Shown: positions 7,865 through 16,181 of the stretch, one piece after another
Layout of the letters: each line of letters opens with the position of its first letter
Position numbering within the stretch: the first letter of the stretch is position 1
NCBI RefSeq assembly: GCF_002723455.1
Contig: NZ_PDUS01000024.1
Coordinates: 763 to 51,738, forward strand
Source of the DNA: Pseudoalteromonas sp. 3D05
GTDB taxonomy: Bacteria; Pseudomonadota; Gammaproteobacteria; Enterobacterales; Alteromonadaceae
Reading direction: 5' to 3'
DNA: 50,976 bases
Notes under the pieces: model-generated
Told to the model about the DNA's origin: nothing
The model's input: only the letters and a program-made list of their open reading frames with translations
Databases searched by the model: none
Made by a program: the position numbers and the translations under genes

Positions 7865-8473
7865 TCATATAGGTTGGCCGACAAATGGCGCACTTAAACA
7901 CTTTTGTCCCATATTTTTTGCAATTAAGCAAAAAGTATTAGCTTCTGTATAATCTTGAAAAGGGCCTACGCGTAAGCCATAAAGCGTAACGCCTTTGTTC
8001 TCTCGCTGAGTCATTAAAAAGTCGAGCTGCTTAAACGCATGAGGGTATTCTCGGTGTAATCTCACTATTTGCAACTTAACCAGCTCTGGTCTCAAATAAA
8101 GTCCTAGCTGTGCACCTGCAAGGGAATCCGACTTTGTTTGGTATATAGATTCACCAACCACATTACTTTTATCCGTTTGAGTGGCCTGATTACCATGGAG
8201 CACATCCACCCGCTCTGAACGAAGTTCTGACGGACCTTGTGCTAATTGAGAGTTTGACGACAACGCCATAATCAGAAGTTTTAGATCATTTTCCATACTT
8301 GCAAGTCGATTAATACTGCCTTGTTGTTGCTGCCACTGTGCAACATATTCTTTAACTTGCTGATCAGAGATAAGTGATGATGAATCATCAACCTCGTGAC
8401 TTTCATTCATGGCGCAACCAGCCATCATCACTGCTAACATCAAAGTAAGCCAAATTCGAAGTGTAATATGCAT
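7865..8473 (-). CDS. SPOR-domain lipoprotein, first gene of the pilus-like locus
   Basis: A 202-residue lipoprotein with an MMAGC lipobox, a helical segment (about 38-75) and a C-terminal SPOR-like domain (about 120-202, ALGL/YGLRVGPFQDYTEA pattern). A CX9C pair (C182/C192) lies near the end. It is paralogous to the SPOR lipoprotein after the usher: both carry a QWQQ helix, a CX9C pair and a C-terminal QP. It lies 119 bases upstream of the pilin gene and follows a sigma-54-like promoter. It could anchor or localise the assembly machinery at peptidoglycan; this is inference. Confidence 0.7.
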   Translation of the reverse strand: MHITLRIWLTLMLAVMMAGCAMNESHEVDDSSSLISDQQVKEYVAQWQQQQGSINRLASMENDLKLLIMALSSNSQLAQGPSELRSERVDVLHGNQATQTDKSNVVGESIYQTKSDSLAGAQLGLYLRPELVKLQIVRLHREYPHAFKQLDFLMTQRENKGVTLYGLRVGPFQDYTEANTFCLIAKNMGQKCLSAPFVGQPI

Positions 8474-8508
8474 TTTTTGCGCTTTAGTTAAAAAGTAATA
8501 CGGTAATT

Positions 8509-8526
8509 AAGCAAAGTAAATGCCAG
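8509..8526 (-). promoter_or_regulatory. sigma-54 (RpoN) promoter of the pilus-like locus
   Basis: On the minus strand, TGGCATTTACTTTGCTT keeps the -24 GG and -12 GC with exactly 10 bases between them, close to the RpoN consensus TGGCAC-N5-TTGC. The predicted start is near 8499, giving a leader of about 26 bases. No enhancer-binding protein gene is in the window. Confidence 0.6.
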
Positions 8527-8555
8527 CTTATGTTTAATCGTTATGTTTATAAAAT

Positions 8556-8582
8556 AAAAAAGTGCCATTTAGGCACTTTTTT
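8556..8582 (-). terminator. galU terminator
   Basis: The stem AAAAAGTGCC/GGCACTTTTT with a 5-base loop ends in a T-run on the minus strand, 20 bases beyond the galU stop codon. It separates galU from the pilus-like locus. Confidence 0.85.
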
Positions 8583-8602
8583 ATAATTCACTGGTTTATT
8601 GC

Positions 8603-9484
8603 CTATTTTACTAAGCCTTTAATAAACTGTGATAAATCAGTTTTAAACTCATCTCTGCGTAGGGCAAATTCGATAGTTGCTTTTAAGTAGCCTAATTTAC
8701 TGCCACAATCATGACTGCGCCCTTTGATGGCGTAAGCTGCCACAGGCTCTTTTTCCATTAACATGGCAATGGCGTCGGTTAATTGGATTTCATCACCTGC
8801 ACCAGCAGGCGTTTTTGCGAGTAATGGCCAAATATTTTTACTTAAAACATAGCGTCCAACCACCGCAAGGTTTGATGGTGCAGTTTCAACCGGTGGCTTT
8901 TCAACCATGTTAGCAATAGCAGCGCTTTGGCCTTGTGTTATATTTTCGTCACCAATATCAACAACACCAAACTTATCAACATCTTGCATAGGCACTGGCT
9001 CAACCATAATTTGGCTTTCACCCGTTTGCTCAAAATGAGTGATCATTTCAGCTAAATTGTCTTTTTTGAGATTGCTTTCATGATCGTCAATAATCACATC
9101 TGGCAAAATAACCACAAATGGCTCGTCACCAATAATCGGTGCTGCGCAGTTAATCGCATGGCCTAAGCCTTTTGCTTCACCTTGGCGAACATGAATGATG
9201 GTTACGTCTTTCGGGCAAATCGATTGCACCTCGGCCAATAATTGCCGCTTTACCCGCTTTTCAAGCGTGGCTTCTAATTCAAAACTGGTATCAAAGTGGT
9301 TTTCTATTGAGTTCTTACTAGAGTGAGTAACTAATACGATTTCTTTGATACCTGCAGCAATGGCTTCGCTAACCACATACTGAATTAATGGTCGATCTAC
9401 AACTGGCAGCATTTCTTTCGGTATTGCTTTGGTTGCGGGTAACATTCTCGTTCCTAGGCCCGCAACTGGTATAACAGCTTTCAT
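8603..9484 (-). CDS. galU: UTP-glucose-1-phosphate uridylyltransferase GalU
   Basis: Makes UDP-glucose from UTP and glucose-1-phosphate in the cytoplasm, feeding LPS core, exopolysaccharide and galactose metabolism. The 293 residues start KAVIPVAGLGTRMLPATKAI, the nucleotide-binding signature of bacterial GalU, followed by KEMLPVVDRPLIQYVV. VEKP (about 194) and the C-terminal GRSHDCGSKLGYLKA are also typical. Length is normal. It is the last gene of a same-strand run from rppH, 30 bases after thyA, and is closed by a strong terminator. Confidence 0.96.
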   Translation of the reverse strand: MKAVIPVAGLGTRMLPATKAIPKEMLPVVDRPLIQYVVSEAIAAGIKEIVLVTHSSKNSIENHFDTSFELEATLEKRVKRQLLAEVQSICPKDVTIIHVRQGEAKGLGHAINCAAPIIGDEPFVVILPDVIIDDHESNLKKDNLAEMITHFEQTGESQIMVEPVPMQDVDKFGVVDIGDENITQGQSAAIANMVEKPPVETAPSNLAVVGRYVLSKNIWPLLAKTPAGAGDEIQLTDAIAMLMEKEPVAAYAIKGRSHDCGSKLGYLKATIEFALRRDEFKTDLSQFIKGLVK

Positions 9485-9514
9485 TTGATTCTCCTTAAAT
9501 GGGTATTATTTGTC

Positions 9515-10366
9515 CTACACTGAAAAAGGGTATTTAATCGCGTCATGGCATTGGTAGCCTATGACTTCAAAGTCATCTCTTGTGACCCATGTTTCAATGT
9601 CTTCTAATGTTTTAATTGCAGGATTGATACGCAACTGAGGTGACTCAAATGGCTCACGCTTTAATTGAACATCACGCATTAATTCTAGTTGGTTTTCATA
9701 AATATGCGCATTTACAATTTTATGGTATGCCTTACCCGGTTTGTGGCCGGTAATTTGCGCCACTAAAGCAAGCAATACAAAACACTGTATTTGATTGAAA
9801 TTCAAACCAAGCGGTACGTCACAACTGCGTTGGTATGATGTTAAAGATAACGTATCGCCTAACAGTGAGAATGTATGAGTGTGCATACATGGGCGTAAGC
9901 AACCTAGGTCAAACTCACCAGGGTTGTAAAACGTGATAATTTCACCTCTGTCATCGACCCCATTTGTTAGGTTATCAATTACTTTTTTAAGCTGATCTAA
10001 CGGTGTACCATCGGGGCGTTGCCAGTGTCGACCTTGAACGCCGTATACCCGCCCCATGTCGTCTTCACCTTGTCGATTAGGGTTATTAAGCCATGCTTGA
10101 TTTTCATTGGCATTGGCATCCCACGTCATACAACCAATTTCACGAAACTGTGCTGCACTGCTGTAACCGCGAAGGTAACCTAGCAGCTCAGCAATTGCCG
10201 CTTTATAGTAGCTTTTGCGGGTTGTGATCATTGGGAACTTATTGTTAGCTACATCGTACTCAAGATCTGCATTTATTACGGTTAAACAACGTGTTCCTGT
10301 ACGTTTATTTTCAACCCAAACTCCTTCATCAACAATGCGCTGACATAACTCTAAATATTGTTTCAT
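9515..10366 (-). CDS. thyA: thymidylate synthase ThyA
   Basis: Converts dUMP to dTMP using methylene-tetrahydrofolate. Catalytic Cys160 sits in LRPCMHTHTF, followed by the dUMP-binding QRSCDVPLGLNFNQIQ segment and HIYENQ. At 283 residues it belongs to the longer form common in marine gammaproteobacteria rather than the 264-residue E. coli form. It is 12 bases from lgt, so the usual lgt-thyA pair is kept and co-transcription is likely. Confidence 0.96.
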   Translation of the reverse strand: MKQYLELCQRIVDEGVWVENKRTGTRCLTVINADLEYDVANNKFPMITTRKSYYKAAIAELLGYLRGYSSAAQFREIGCMTWDANANENQAWLNNPNRQGEDDMGRVYGVQGRHWQRPDGTPLDQLKKVIDNLTNGVDDRGEIITFYNPGEFDLGCLRPCMHTHTFSLLGDTLSLTSYQRSCDVPLGLNFNQIQCFVLLALVAQITGHKPGKAYHKIVNAHIYENQLELMRDVQLKREPFESPQLRINPAIKTLEDIETWVTRDDFEVIGYQCHDAIKYPFSV

Positions 10367-10378
10367 TATTCGCTCTTT

Positions 10379-11182
10379 TTAAGCTTTACTAGCAGCTGAC
10401 GGTTGCGGCTTTTTGTACGCCCATATTATCAAACCTAAGCCACCAATAACCATCGGTAACGATAAAATTTGTCCCATTGAGATAAAACCGCCAAACAAGC
10501 CTAAATGTGCATCTGGCTCTCTAAAGTATTCGATGGCAAAACGGAATACACCGTAACCTAATAAAAATAAGCCGCCCACACTGCCCGCTGGACGCGGCTT
10601 TTTAGTGAATACATATAAAATAATAAACAGCACTAAGCCTTCAAAAAATGCCTCATAAAGTTGCGAGGGGTGACGGGCAAGTGGTCCACCTGACGGGAAT
10701 ACAACAGCCCAAGGTACGTCAGTGGTTCGCCCCCACAGTTCACCGTTTATAAAGTTACCAATACGCCCAGCTAATAAGCCTACCGGTACAAGCGGTGCCA
10801 CAAAATCACCTACAGCGAGAAGTTGCTTTTTACGAGTCCATGCGAAAATACAAATTGCGGTGATAACACCTAATGTACCGCCATGAAATGACATGCCGCC
10901 TTGATCTATTCTAAATAAATAAAATGGGTTTTCTAAAAAGTAGCTAAACTGATAAAACAGCACATACCCTACGCGCCCACCTAATATCACCCCCAGCATG
11001 CCATAAAAAAGTAAGTCGCTGACTTCGTCTTTTGACCAACCTGAGTTGGGTTTAGCTGCTTGGCGATTTGCCCACCACATGGCAAAAGCAAACCCTATTA
11101 AATACATTAACCCGTACCAACGTACGCTTAGTGGACCGACCGAAAATATAACCGGATCTATTTGTGGAAATTCTAGAGCCAT
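10379..11182 (-). CDS. lgt: prolipoprotein diacylglyceryl transferase Lgt
   Basis: Integral inner-membrane enzyme that transfers diacylglycerol from phosphatidylglycerol to the lipobox cysteine of prolipoproteins. The Lgt signature GRIGNFINGELWGR and the essential-His segment GMSFHGGTLGV are present, with about seven hydrophobic segments in 267 residues. It would mature the several lipoproteins of the pilus-like locus. It lies 12 bases from the genes on both sides. Confidence 0.96.
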   Translation of the reverse strand: MALEFPQIDPVIFSVGPLSVRWYGLMYLIGFAFAMWWANRQAAKPNSGWSKDEVSDLLFYGMLGVILGGRVGYVLFYQFSYFLENPFYLFRIDQGGMSFHGGTLGVITAICIFAWTRKKQLLAVGDFVAPLVPVGLLAGRIGNFINGELWGRTTDVPWAVVFPSGGPLARHPSQLYEAFFEGLVLFIILYVFTKKPRPAGSVGGLFLLGYGVFRFAIEYFREPDAHLGLFGGFISMGQILSLPMVIGGLGLIIWAYKKPQPSAASKA

Positions 11183-11194
11183 AAAAATTAAACC

Positions 11195-12004
11195 TTAACT
11201 AAACACCATTTGAAGTGCGATGATAACCAATAATACTGCAAACGCTTTCTTTATCGTTGCAACGGGTAAATAATGAGTCGCTTTTGCACCAATAGGCGCC
11301 ATAAACCAAGAGGTTATAACAATCCCTAACAATGCGGGTAAATATACAAATCCAACAAAGCCATGTGCTAAGTCAGTCACCTTCCAGCCAGCCGATATAT
11401 AGCCAACCGAACCAAACAAAGCAATAACAATACCACACGCGGCAGCACAGCCGATTGCTTTTTTAATATCAACTGAAAAATAATTCAGCAAGGGTACAAT
11501 TAACGCGCCACCACCAATACCAATTAAGCCTGACAAACCGCCCATTATCGCGCTAAAAGCACCAATAACGGGACCTTTAGGCATCGCTTTAACACTGGGT
11601 GCTTGCTTACGTGTTGATAGCACCATACGAGCAGCAATAAATACGACACTCGTTGCAAATACTGCCCGTAATAATTGTTCTGGAATAAAACTCGCTGCAA
11701 AGCCACTTAACAAAGCGCCTACCCCAACACCGCTCATAACCCAAGGTGCTATTTCCCACGGTACATTATTATTTTTATGGTGTGCTAAAGCTGAGGATGT
11801 CGACGTAAATAAGATTGAGGCCAAAGAAGTGGCAATTGCAATAACAAGCACGTGATCTGCATCTGCTACATCAAACTTTACCAGTAAACTACTGAGCACG
11901 GGCACGATGATCAAGCCACCGCCTATGCCAAGTAAACCTGCTAAAAACCCGACAATACTACCTAGTACTGCACAGCTTGCGATCAATATAACTAAATCAT
12001 GCAT
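11195..12004 (-). CDS. TSUP (TauE/SafE) family permease
   Basis: A 269-residue membrane protein with about eight hydrophobic segments and the two family half-repeats, GLLGIGGGLIIVPVL and GLIGIGGGALIVPLL. TSUP members move sulfite, sulfoacetate and other small organosulfur anions; the substrate cannot be read from the sequence. It lies between ptsP and lgt, a placement that is conserved in related genomes from memory. The 81-base gap before it contains TATAAT on the minus strand (about 12048-12053) with a weak -35, so it may have its own promoter. Confidence 0.85.
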   Translation of the reverse strand: MHDLVILIASCAVLGSIVGFLAGLLGIGGGLIIVPVLSSLLVKFDVADADHVLVIAIATSLASILFTSTSSALAHHKNNNVPWEIAPWVMSGVGVGALLSGFAASFIPEQLLRAVFATSVVFIAARMVLSTRKQAPSVKAMPKGPVIGAFSAIMGGLSGLIGIGGGALIVPLLNYFSVDIKKAIGCAAACGIVIALFGSVGYISAGWKVTDLAHGFVGFVYLPALLGIVITSWFMAPIGAKATHYLPVATIKKAFAVLLVIIALQMVFS

Positions 12005-12085
12005 AGCACGCTCTTATAAATAAATTGTTATATGCATATACTAATCCATTATATCTTAGGATCACAGCTTAAATTAACCGTTTTA

Positions 12086-14356
12086 TCAACCATGGCTTGG
12101 GGTATAAAAAAGCTTACCTAGTTTGTGTTCAATCATAAAATTGCGTGTTAAACGCAATACTTGTTTTGCAGTAGATTGGGCTAAACACTCGGCCAATAAT
12201 ACTTCCATATCACTCATTTTTAAGCGTCTGAGTACCCACTTTACTTTACTGATAGAAAAGTGATTCATACTAAGTTGTCTATATCCCATCGCAATTAGTA
12301 AAATTGCGCCTTCTGGGTCGCCGCCAAGCTCGCCACATAAACTTAAAGATAAGTCGTAGTGTTGGCACTCTTGGGCTACTTTTTGTAGCACACGTAAAAC
12401 GCCAGGGTGATATGGGTTGAATAAATCTGCGACCCGCGCATTTGAACGATCAACTGCCAGTAAGTATTGCGTTAAGTCGTTACTGCCCACCGAGCAAAAA
12501 TCAACTTTTTTAGACCATTCAGGTAGCATGAACACACTTGAGGGTACTTCTAGCATTACGCCTACTTCAGGGCGCTCAATTACTTTATCTGGGTGCAGCT
12601 CTTCTAACTCAAAATATGCTTGCGATAATAAAGCCAGTGATTCATCCACTTCTTCTGTGCCGCTAATCATTGGTAGCATAATTTTTAGATTGCCCAGGCC
12701 CATATTTGCTTTAATCATCGCTTTTAATTGATCTAAAAATAATTCTGGATGATCTAGCGTGACGCGAATCCCTCGCCAACCTAAAAATGGGTTGTCTTCT
12801 GTAATATCAAAGTAATCTAAAACCTTATCACCACCAATGTCCAACGTGCGCATTACAACTGGCGAAGGATGATAACTTTCCAATACCTGTCGATACCAGT
12901 TTTCTTGATCTACCTGTGAAGGAAATTGACCTTTTTGCATAAACCATGCTTCTGTACGGTATAAACCTACGCCATCGCAAAGCACTGTGCTGACACTTTC
13001 GGTATTAAGGTCCAAACCTGCATTAAGTAACAAACTAATTTGCTGCCCATCTAAGGTAACAGCTTCGCAAGCTTGCTCAGCAATAAACTTATCATTGAGG
13101 ATTGTTTCTTGGTATTTCAGTTGTAGATATTCATCTTGCAAGATTTGCGAAGGGGAAATATATAAACGCCCTGAGTAAGCGTCTAATATCATTTTTTTAC
13201 CATCGAATTGCAGTAAAGGAACGTCTTCTATACCCCAAATTGCTGGGATCCCCATAGCCCGAGTCAAAATTGAGGCATGGCTGTTTGCTGAGCCATTCAC
13301 ACTAACTACACCCACTAAGTGCCCCTTTGGCACTTCCGCTAACATGGCGGGTGTTACGGTATTTGCAATGAGAACGGTGTCTTTTGGATAAGGCTTGACC
13401 GCATGTTCGGTCTTGACCAAGTGGTGAAGCACTCGTAAACCAATATCTTTTACATCAACAGCACGCTCTTTAATGTAGGGGTCTTGCATTGCATTGAACT
13501 GTGCAATTAATTTTTCAATTACAATTTTAAGTGAGCTTTTAGCGCACCAACCTTGTTGCAATTGCGTTTCAACATTTTGCCCTAAACTCTTTGCATCAAG
13601 CAGCTGCTGGTATACATCAAATACAGCCAAAGCCTCTTTGGGTATCGAGTCACTAAGTGTCATTGATAGAGTATTAAATTCGTGTCGAGTTGCTGAAACG
13701 GCTTGGCTAAACAAGCGTTGTTGCAGTGCCTGATTAGCATCCTTTTTCAGCTCAATAGATGTAAAATCAAGTTTGGGGATGACAACAAACGCTTGGCCTA
13801 TCGCAATCCCAGGGGCGCTCGACACACCTTTTAGTACTGAGGTTTGATGAGATGACTCATCTTGACGCAACACTTCTTTTATTTCTGCATGTGCAAGCTG
13901 AGACGCTAGCTGAGCAGATAATGTGATTAAAAATGACTCTTCATCTTGGCTAAATACACGCGCAACTTTTTGCTGAACAACGATTACACCCAACACTTTT
14001 TTTTGATGAACAACAGGAACCGATAAAAAAGCATTATAGCTTTCTTCGTTTACTTCTGGGGAGGATTTAAAGCGCGGGTGTGATTTTGCATAGGCAATGT
14101 TTATGGGTTCTTCTCGCTGTGCAACTAAACCAACAAGGCCTTCAGTAAAACCAATCCTAAACGTACCAACAGCTGTGGGATTTAATCCCTGTGTTGCCAT
14201 TAATACAAAATTGTCTTGGCTGTAATCTGCAAAGTAAATTGAGCAACACTCAGTTTGCATGGCGTCTTTGACCATGTTTACAAAACACGCTAATGCACTG
14301 TCTAAACACGCCTGTTGCGAAACAGACTCTGCAATAGCCCTAAGTGTTGCCAGCAT
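12086..14356 (-). CDS. ptsP: PEP-protein phosphotransferase of the nitrogen PTS (EI-Ntr)
   Basis: First enzyme of the PTS-Ntr relay, passing phosphate from PEP to NPr. The 756 residues comprise an N-terminal GAF domain (about 1-160) that senses nitrogen status in homologs, the PEP-utilising N domain, the phosphohistidine loop GSANSHASILTRAMGIPA (His360), and the TIM-barrel PEP-binding domain ending with CGELGGDP. The GAF domain distinguishes it from sugar-PTS PtsI. It starts 8 bases after rppH, the usual gene pair in this group. Confidence 0.95.
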   Translation of the reverse strand: MLATLRAIAESVSQQACLDSALACFVNMVKDAMQTECCSIYFADYSQDNFVLMATQGLNPTAVGTFRIGFTEGLVGLVAQREEPINIAYAKSHPRFKSSPEVNEESYNAFLSVPVVHQKKVLGVIVVQQKVARVFSQDEESFLITLSAQLASQLAHAEIKEVLRQDESSHQTSVLKGVSSAPGIAIGQAFVVIPKLDFTSIELKKDANQALQQRLFSQAVSATRHEFNTLSMTLSDSIPKEALAVFDVYQQLLDAKSLGQNVETQLQQGWCAKSSLKIVIEKLIAQFNAMQDPYIKERAVDVKDIGLRVLHHLVKTEHAVKPYPKDTVLIANTVTPAMLAEVPKGHLVGVVSVNGSANSHASILTRAMGIPAIWGIEDVPLLQFDGKKMILDAYSGRLYISPSQILQDEYLQLKYQETILNDKFIAEQACEAVTLDGQQISLLLNAGLDLNTESVSTVLCDGVGLYRTEAWFMQKGQFPSQVDQENWYRQVLESYHPSPVVMRTLDIGGDKVLDYFDITEDNPFLGWRGIRVTLDHPELFLDQLKAMIKANMGLGNLKIMLPMISGTEEVDESLALLSQAYFELEELHPDKVIERPEVGVMLEVPSSVFMLPEWSKKVDFCSVGSNDLTQYLLAVDRSNARVADLFNPYHPGVLRVLQKVAQECQHYDLSLSLCGELGGDPEGAILLIAMGYRQLSMNHFSISKVKWVLRRLKMSDMEVLLAECLAQSTAKQVLRLTRNFMIEHKLGKLFYTPSHG

Positions 14357-14364
14357 AGCTTTCC

Positions 14365-14886
14365 TTATCTACCTTTGTGTCGCCATGAATCTTTTGATTG
14401 TTCACGCTTATTAAAAGGCATCGCAAATGGTGCAAACTCTTTCATGACGCGACGATATACATCGCGTTTAAACGATACAACTTGCCTAACCGGATACCAA
14501 TAACTTACCCAGCGCCAATCGTCGAACTCCGGGTGATGTGTTTTAAGTAAGTCTACTTCTTCATCTTTACAACGAAGTTTCAGTAAAAACCATTTTTGTT
14601 TTTGCCCAATACACACCGGACTTGAATCGCGGCGGATTAAACGTTTGGGTAATTTATAGCGTAACCAATGTTTAGAACTTGCAACAATTTCTACATCTTC
14701 TGGGCGCAAGCCTACTTCTTCGTGTAATTCACGGTACATTGTTTGTTCTGCGCTTTCGCCACTGTCAACACCACCTTGCGGAAACTGCCACGAATGCTGA
14801 CCATAGCGTCGAGCCCAAAAAACTTGTCCCTGATTATTGCAAATTACAATTCCGACATTGGCACGAAAACCTTCGGCATCAATCAC
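14365..14886 (-). CDS. rppH: RNA pyrophosphohydrolase RppH
   Basis: Removes pyrophosphate from the 5' end of mRNAs, starting RNase E-dependent decay. The Nudix box spans residues 38-60, with GGVDSGE and REL-HEEVGL in correct register. FPQGG and the N-terminal MIDAEGFRANVGIVICN match E. coli RppH. The start is GTG at 14886, supported by that N-terminal match and a GAGG-like site upstream. It shares a transcript with ptsP and diverges from mutH across a 531-base gap. Confidence 0.95.
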   Translation of the reverse strand: MIDAEGFRANVGIVICNNQGQVFWARRYGQHSWQFPQGGVDSGESAEQTMYRELHEEVGLRPEDVEIVASSKHWLRYKLPKRLIRRDSSPVCIGQKQKWFLLKLRCKDEEVDLLKTHHPEFDDWRWVSYWYPVRQVVSFKRDVYRRVMKEFAPFAMPFNKREQSKDSWRHKGR

Positions 14887-15088
14887 CTTAGTGCCTCATT
14901 TGTAAGTCGATTTTTAATGATTGTTCCACATTAGCTGCAATACGGCAAACACTATTATAACCAAGCACACTACAGGTATAGATTTAAGGGCCAATGAAGT
15001 GCAATTATTAACCGAACATCCAAGTGCTACGTTATTTCTAATAAATATGGGTAATACTTCAGCTATTTTGCTCACCTTACTCACAGCT

Positions 15089-15180
15089 TGTGCATAACTT
15101 TAGTTTATACAGGTTGTTTTGCAAACAAATCCACAATAGGCGATCTAATAAAATGCTTTTTCCACAGATTCTGTGGATAA
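15089..15180. promoter_or_regulatory. cluster of DnaA-box-like sites
   Basis: Two exact matches to TTATNCACA occur on the minus strand: TTATGCACA at 15089-15097 and TTATCCACA at 15172-15180. Two weaker plus-strand matches lie between them: AAATCCACA (15127-15135) and TTTTCCACA (15158-15166). The last weak site and the second perfect site form a palindrome. Four sites within 92 bases is denser than expected by chance. Confidence 0.45.
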
Positions 15181-15304
15181 CATTGTTCATATATCTGTAT
15201 TTATCCTCGTTAGCTTTTGATACGCACTGCATTTGAATCTAATAAATTATACAAAAAACATAATAATCATAAACTTAAGAAGAAAACATCTAGCGTCGAA
15301 ACTG

Positions 15305-15334
15305 TAAAAAAGTTACCCACCAAGGCTTGGGTAA
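15305..15334 (-). terminator. minus-strand terminator-like hairpin upstream of mutH
   Basis: On the minus strand TTACCCA...TGGGTAA (15313-15334) is followed by CTTTTTTAC. It looks like an intrinsic terminator, yet no minus-strand gene lies upstream of it before mutH. It may end antisense transcription coming from mutH. Confidence 0.35.
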
Positions 15335-15417
15335 AAAACACCCAAACACATAGATATCCACTCACAATCAATTTTGCTATCATGTTATGTGAATTGAAAC
15401 AATAGAATATTTCTCTT

Positions 15418-16089
15418 ATGCGAGCTGTAAAACCTCAATCAATCAATGAATTAATGCAACGTGTAAATAACATCGCAGGCATGACATTAGGCCAATTAGC
15501 ACAACAGTATCAATTTAAAACTCCAGATGATTTATTACGAGAAAAGGGCTGGACAGGTCAACTGATTGAATATGTTTTGGGTGCAACGGCCGGTTCGAAG
15601 CCGACACCTGATTTTGAAGAGTTAGGGGTAGAACTAAAAACACTGCCGATTTCTTTTAAAGGTAAACCCCTTGAAACCACGTTTGTATCCGTCACTCCTT
15701 TACTCAATGTTACAGGAATGACTTGGCAACAAAGTCATGTGCGCCAAAAACTAAACCATGTTTTATGGCTGCCTATCTTAGGTGAACGCGATGTTATTCC
15801 ATTTGATAGAGTAATAGGTAGCGGTTTTCTGTGGCAACCAAGTGCCCAGCAAGATGCACAATTACAACGAGATTGGGAAGAACAGATGGAGCTTATCGCA
15901 TTAGGTCGCGTCGATGAAATATCAGGGCATTTAGGCGATGTAATGCAAATAAGGCCCAAAGCAGCCAATAGTCGGATCGTGACCGACGCAATTGGCCCTA
16001 ATGGTAAATTGATAAAAACCCTGCCCCGTGGCTTTTATTTAAAAACCAACTTTACTGGCGAGATACTAAGGCGGCAGTTTCAGCTATAA
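15418..16089 (+). CDS. mutH: DNA mismatch repair endonuclease MutH
   Basis: Nicks the unmethylated strand at hemimethylated GATC when activated by MutS and MutL. Catalytic residues follow the D-X6-E-X-K pattern: D65, E72 and K74 in DFEELGVELK. The 223-residue length is normal. The fit to family ends and the preceding ATTTCTCTT support ATG 15418. It stands alone, divergent from rppH and convergent with eno across a shared terminator. Confidence 0.96.
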   Translation: MRAVKPQSINELMQRVNNIAGMTLGQLAQQYQFKTPDDLLREKGWTGQLIEYVLGATAGSKPTPDFEELGVELKTLPISFKGKPLETTFVSVTPLLNVTGMTWQQSHVRQKLNHVLWLPILGERDVIPFDRVIGSGFLWQPSAQQDAQLQRDWEEQMELIALGRVDEISGHLGDVMQIRPKAANSRIVTDAIGPNGKLIKTLPRGFYLKTNFTGEILRRQFQL

Positions 16090-16125
16090 AAATAAAAAGT
16101 GCGATGCACAATCAGAGCTAAAAAC

Positions 16126-16155
16126 AAAAAATCCCCGCATGCGCGAGGATTTTTT
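16126..16155. terminator. bidirectional mutH/eno terminator
   Basis: AAAAATCC pairs with GGATTTTT around an inner CGC/GCG stem with one mismatch. A- and T-runs flank both sides, so it can serve both mutH (plus) and eno (minus). Confidence 0.85.
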
Positions 16156-16181
16156 AAAAGTTTAAATCAGATGCTAAAGCA

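Larger units (their letters stand above)
14887..15417. other. long rppH-mutH intergenic region
   Basis: This AT-rich region between divergent rppH and mutH has no convincing gene. It holds a cluster of DnaA-box-like sequences (15089-15180), a palindrome TCCACAG/CTGTGGA (15161-15177) and a minus-strand terminator-like hairpin (15305-15334). A lysine-rich frame at 15217-15405 has no ribosome site or recognisable features. Promoters for both flanking genes must lie here. Confidence 0.5.

Noticed and set aside
15217..15405. 62-residue lysine-rich reading frame upstream of mutH
   Set aside because: No ribosome site, biased composition explained by A-rich DNA, and it overlaps a terminator-like hairpin and the mutH promoter region.
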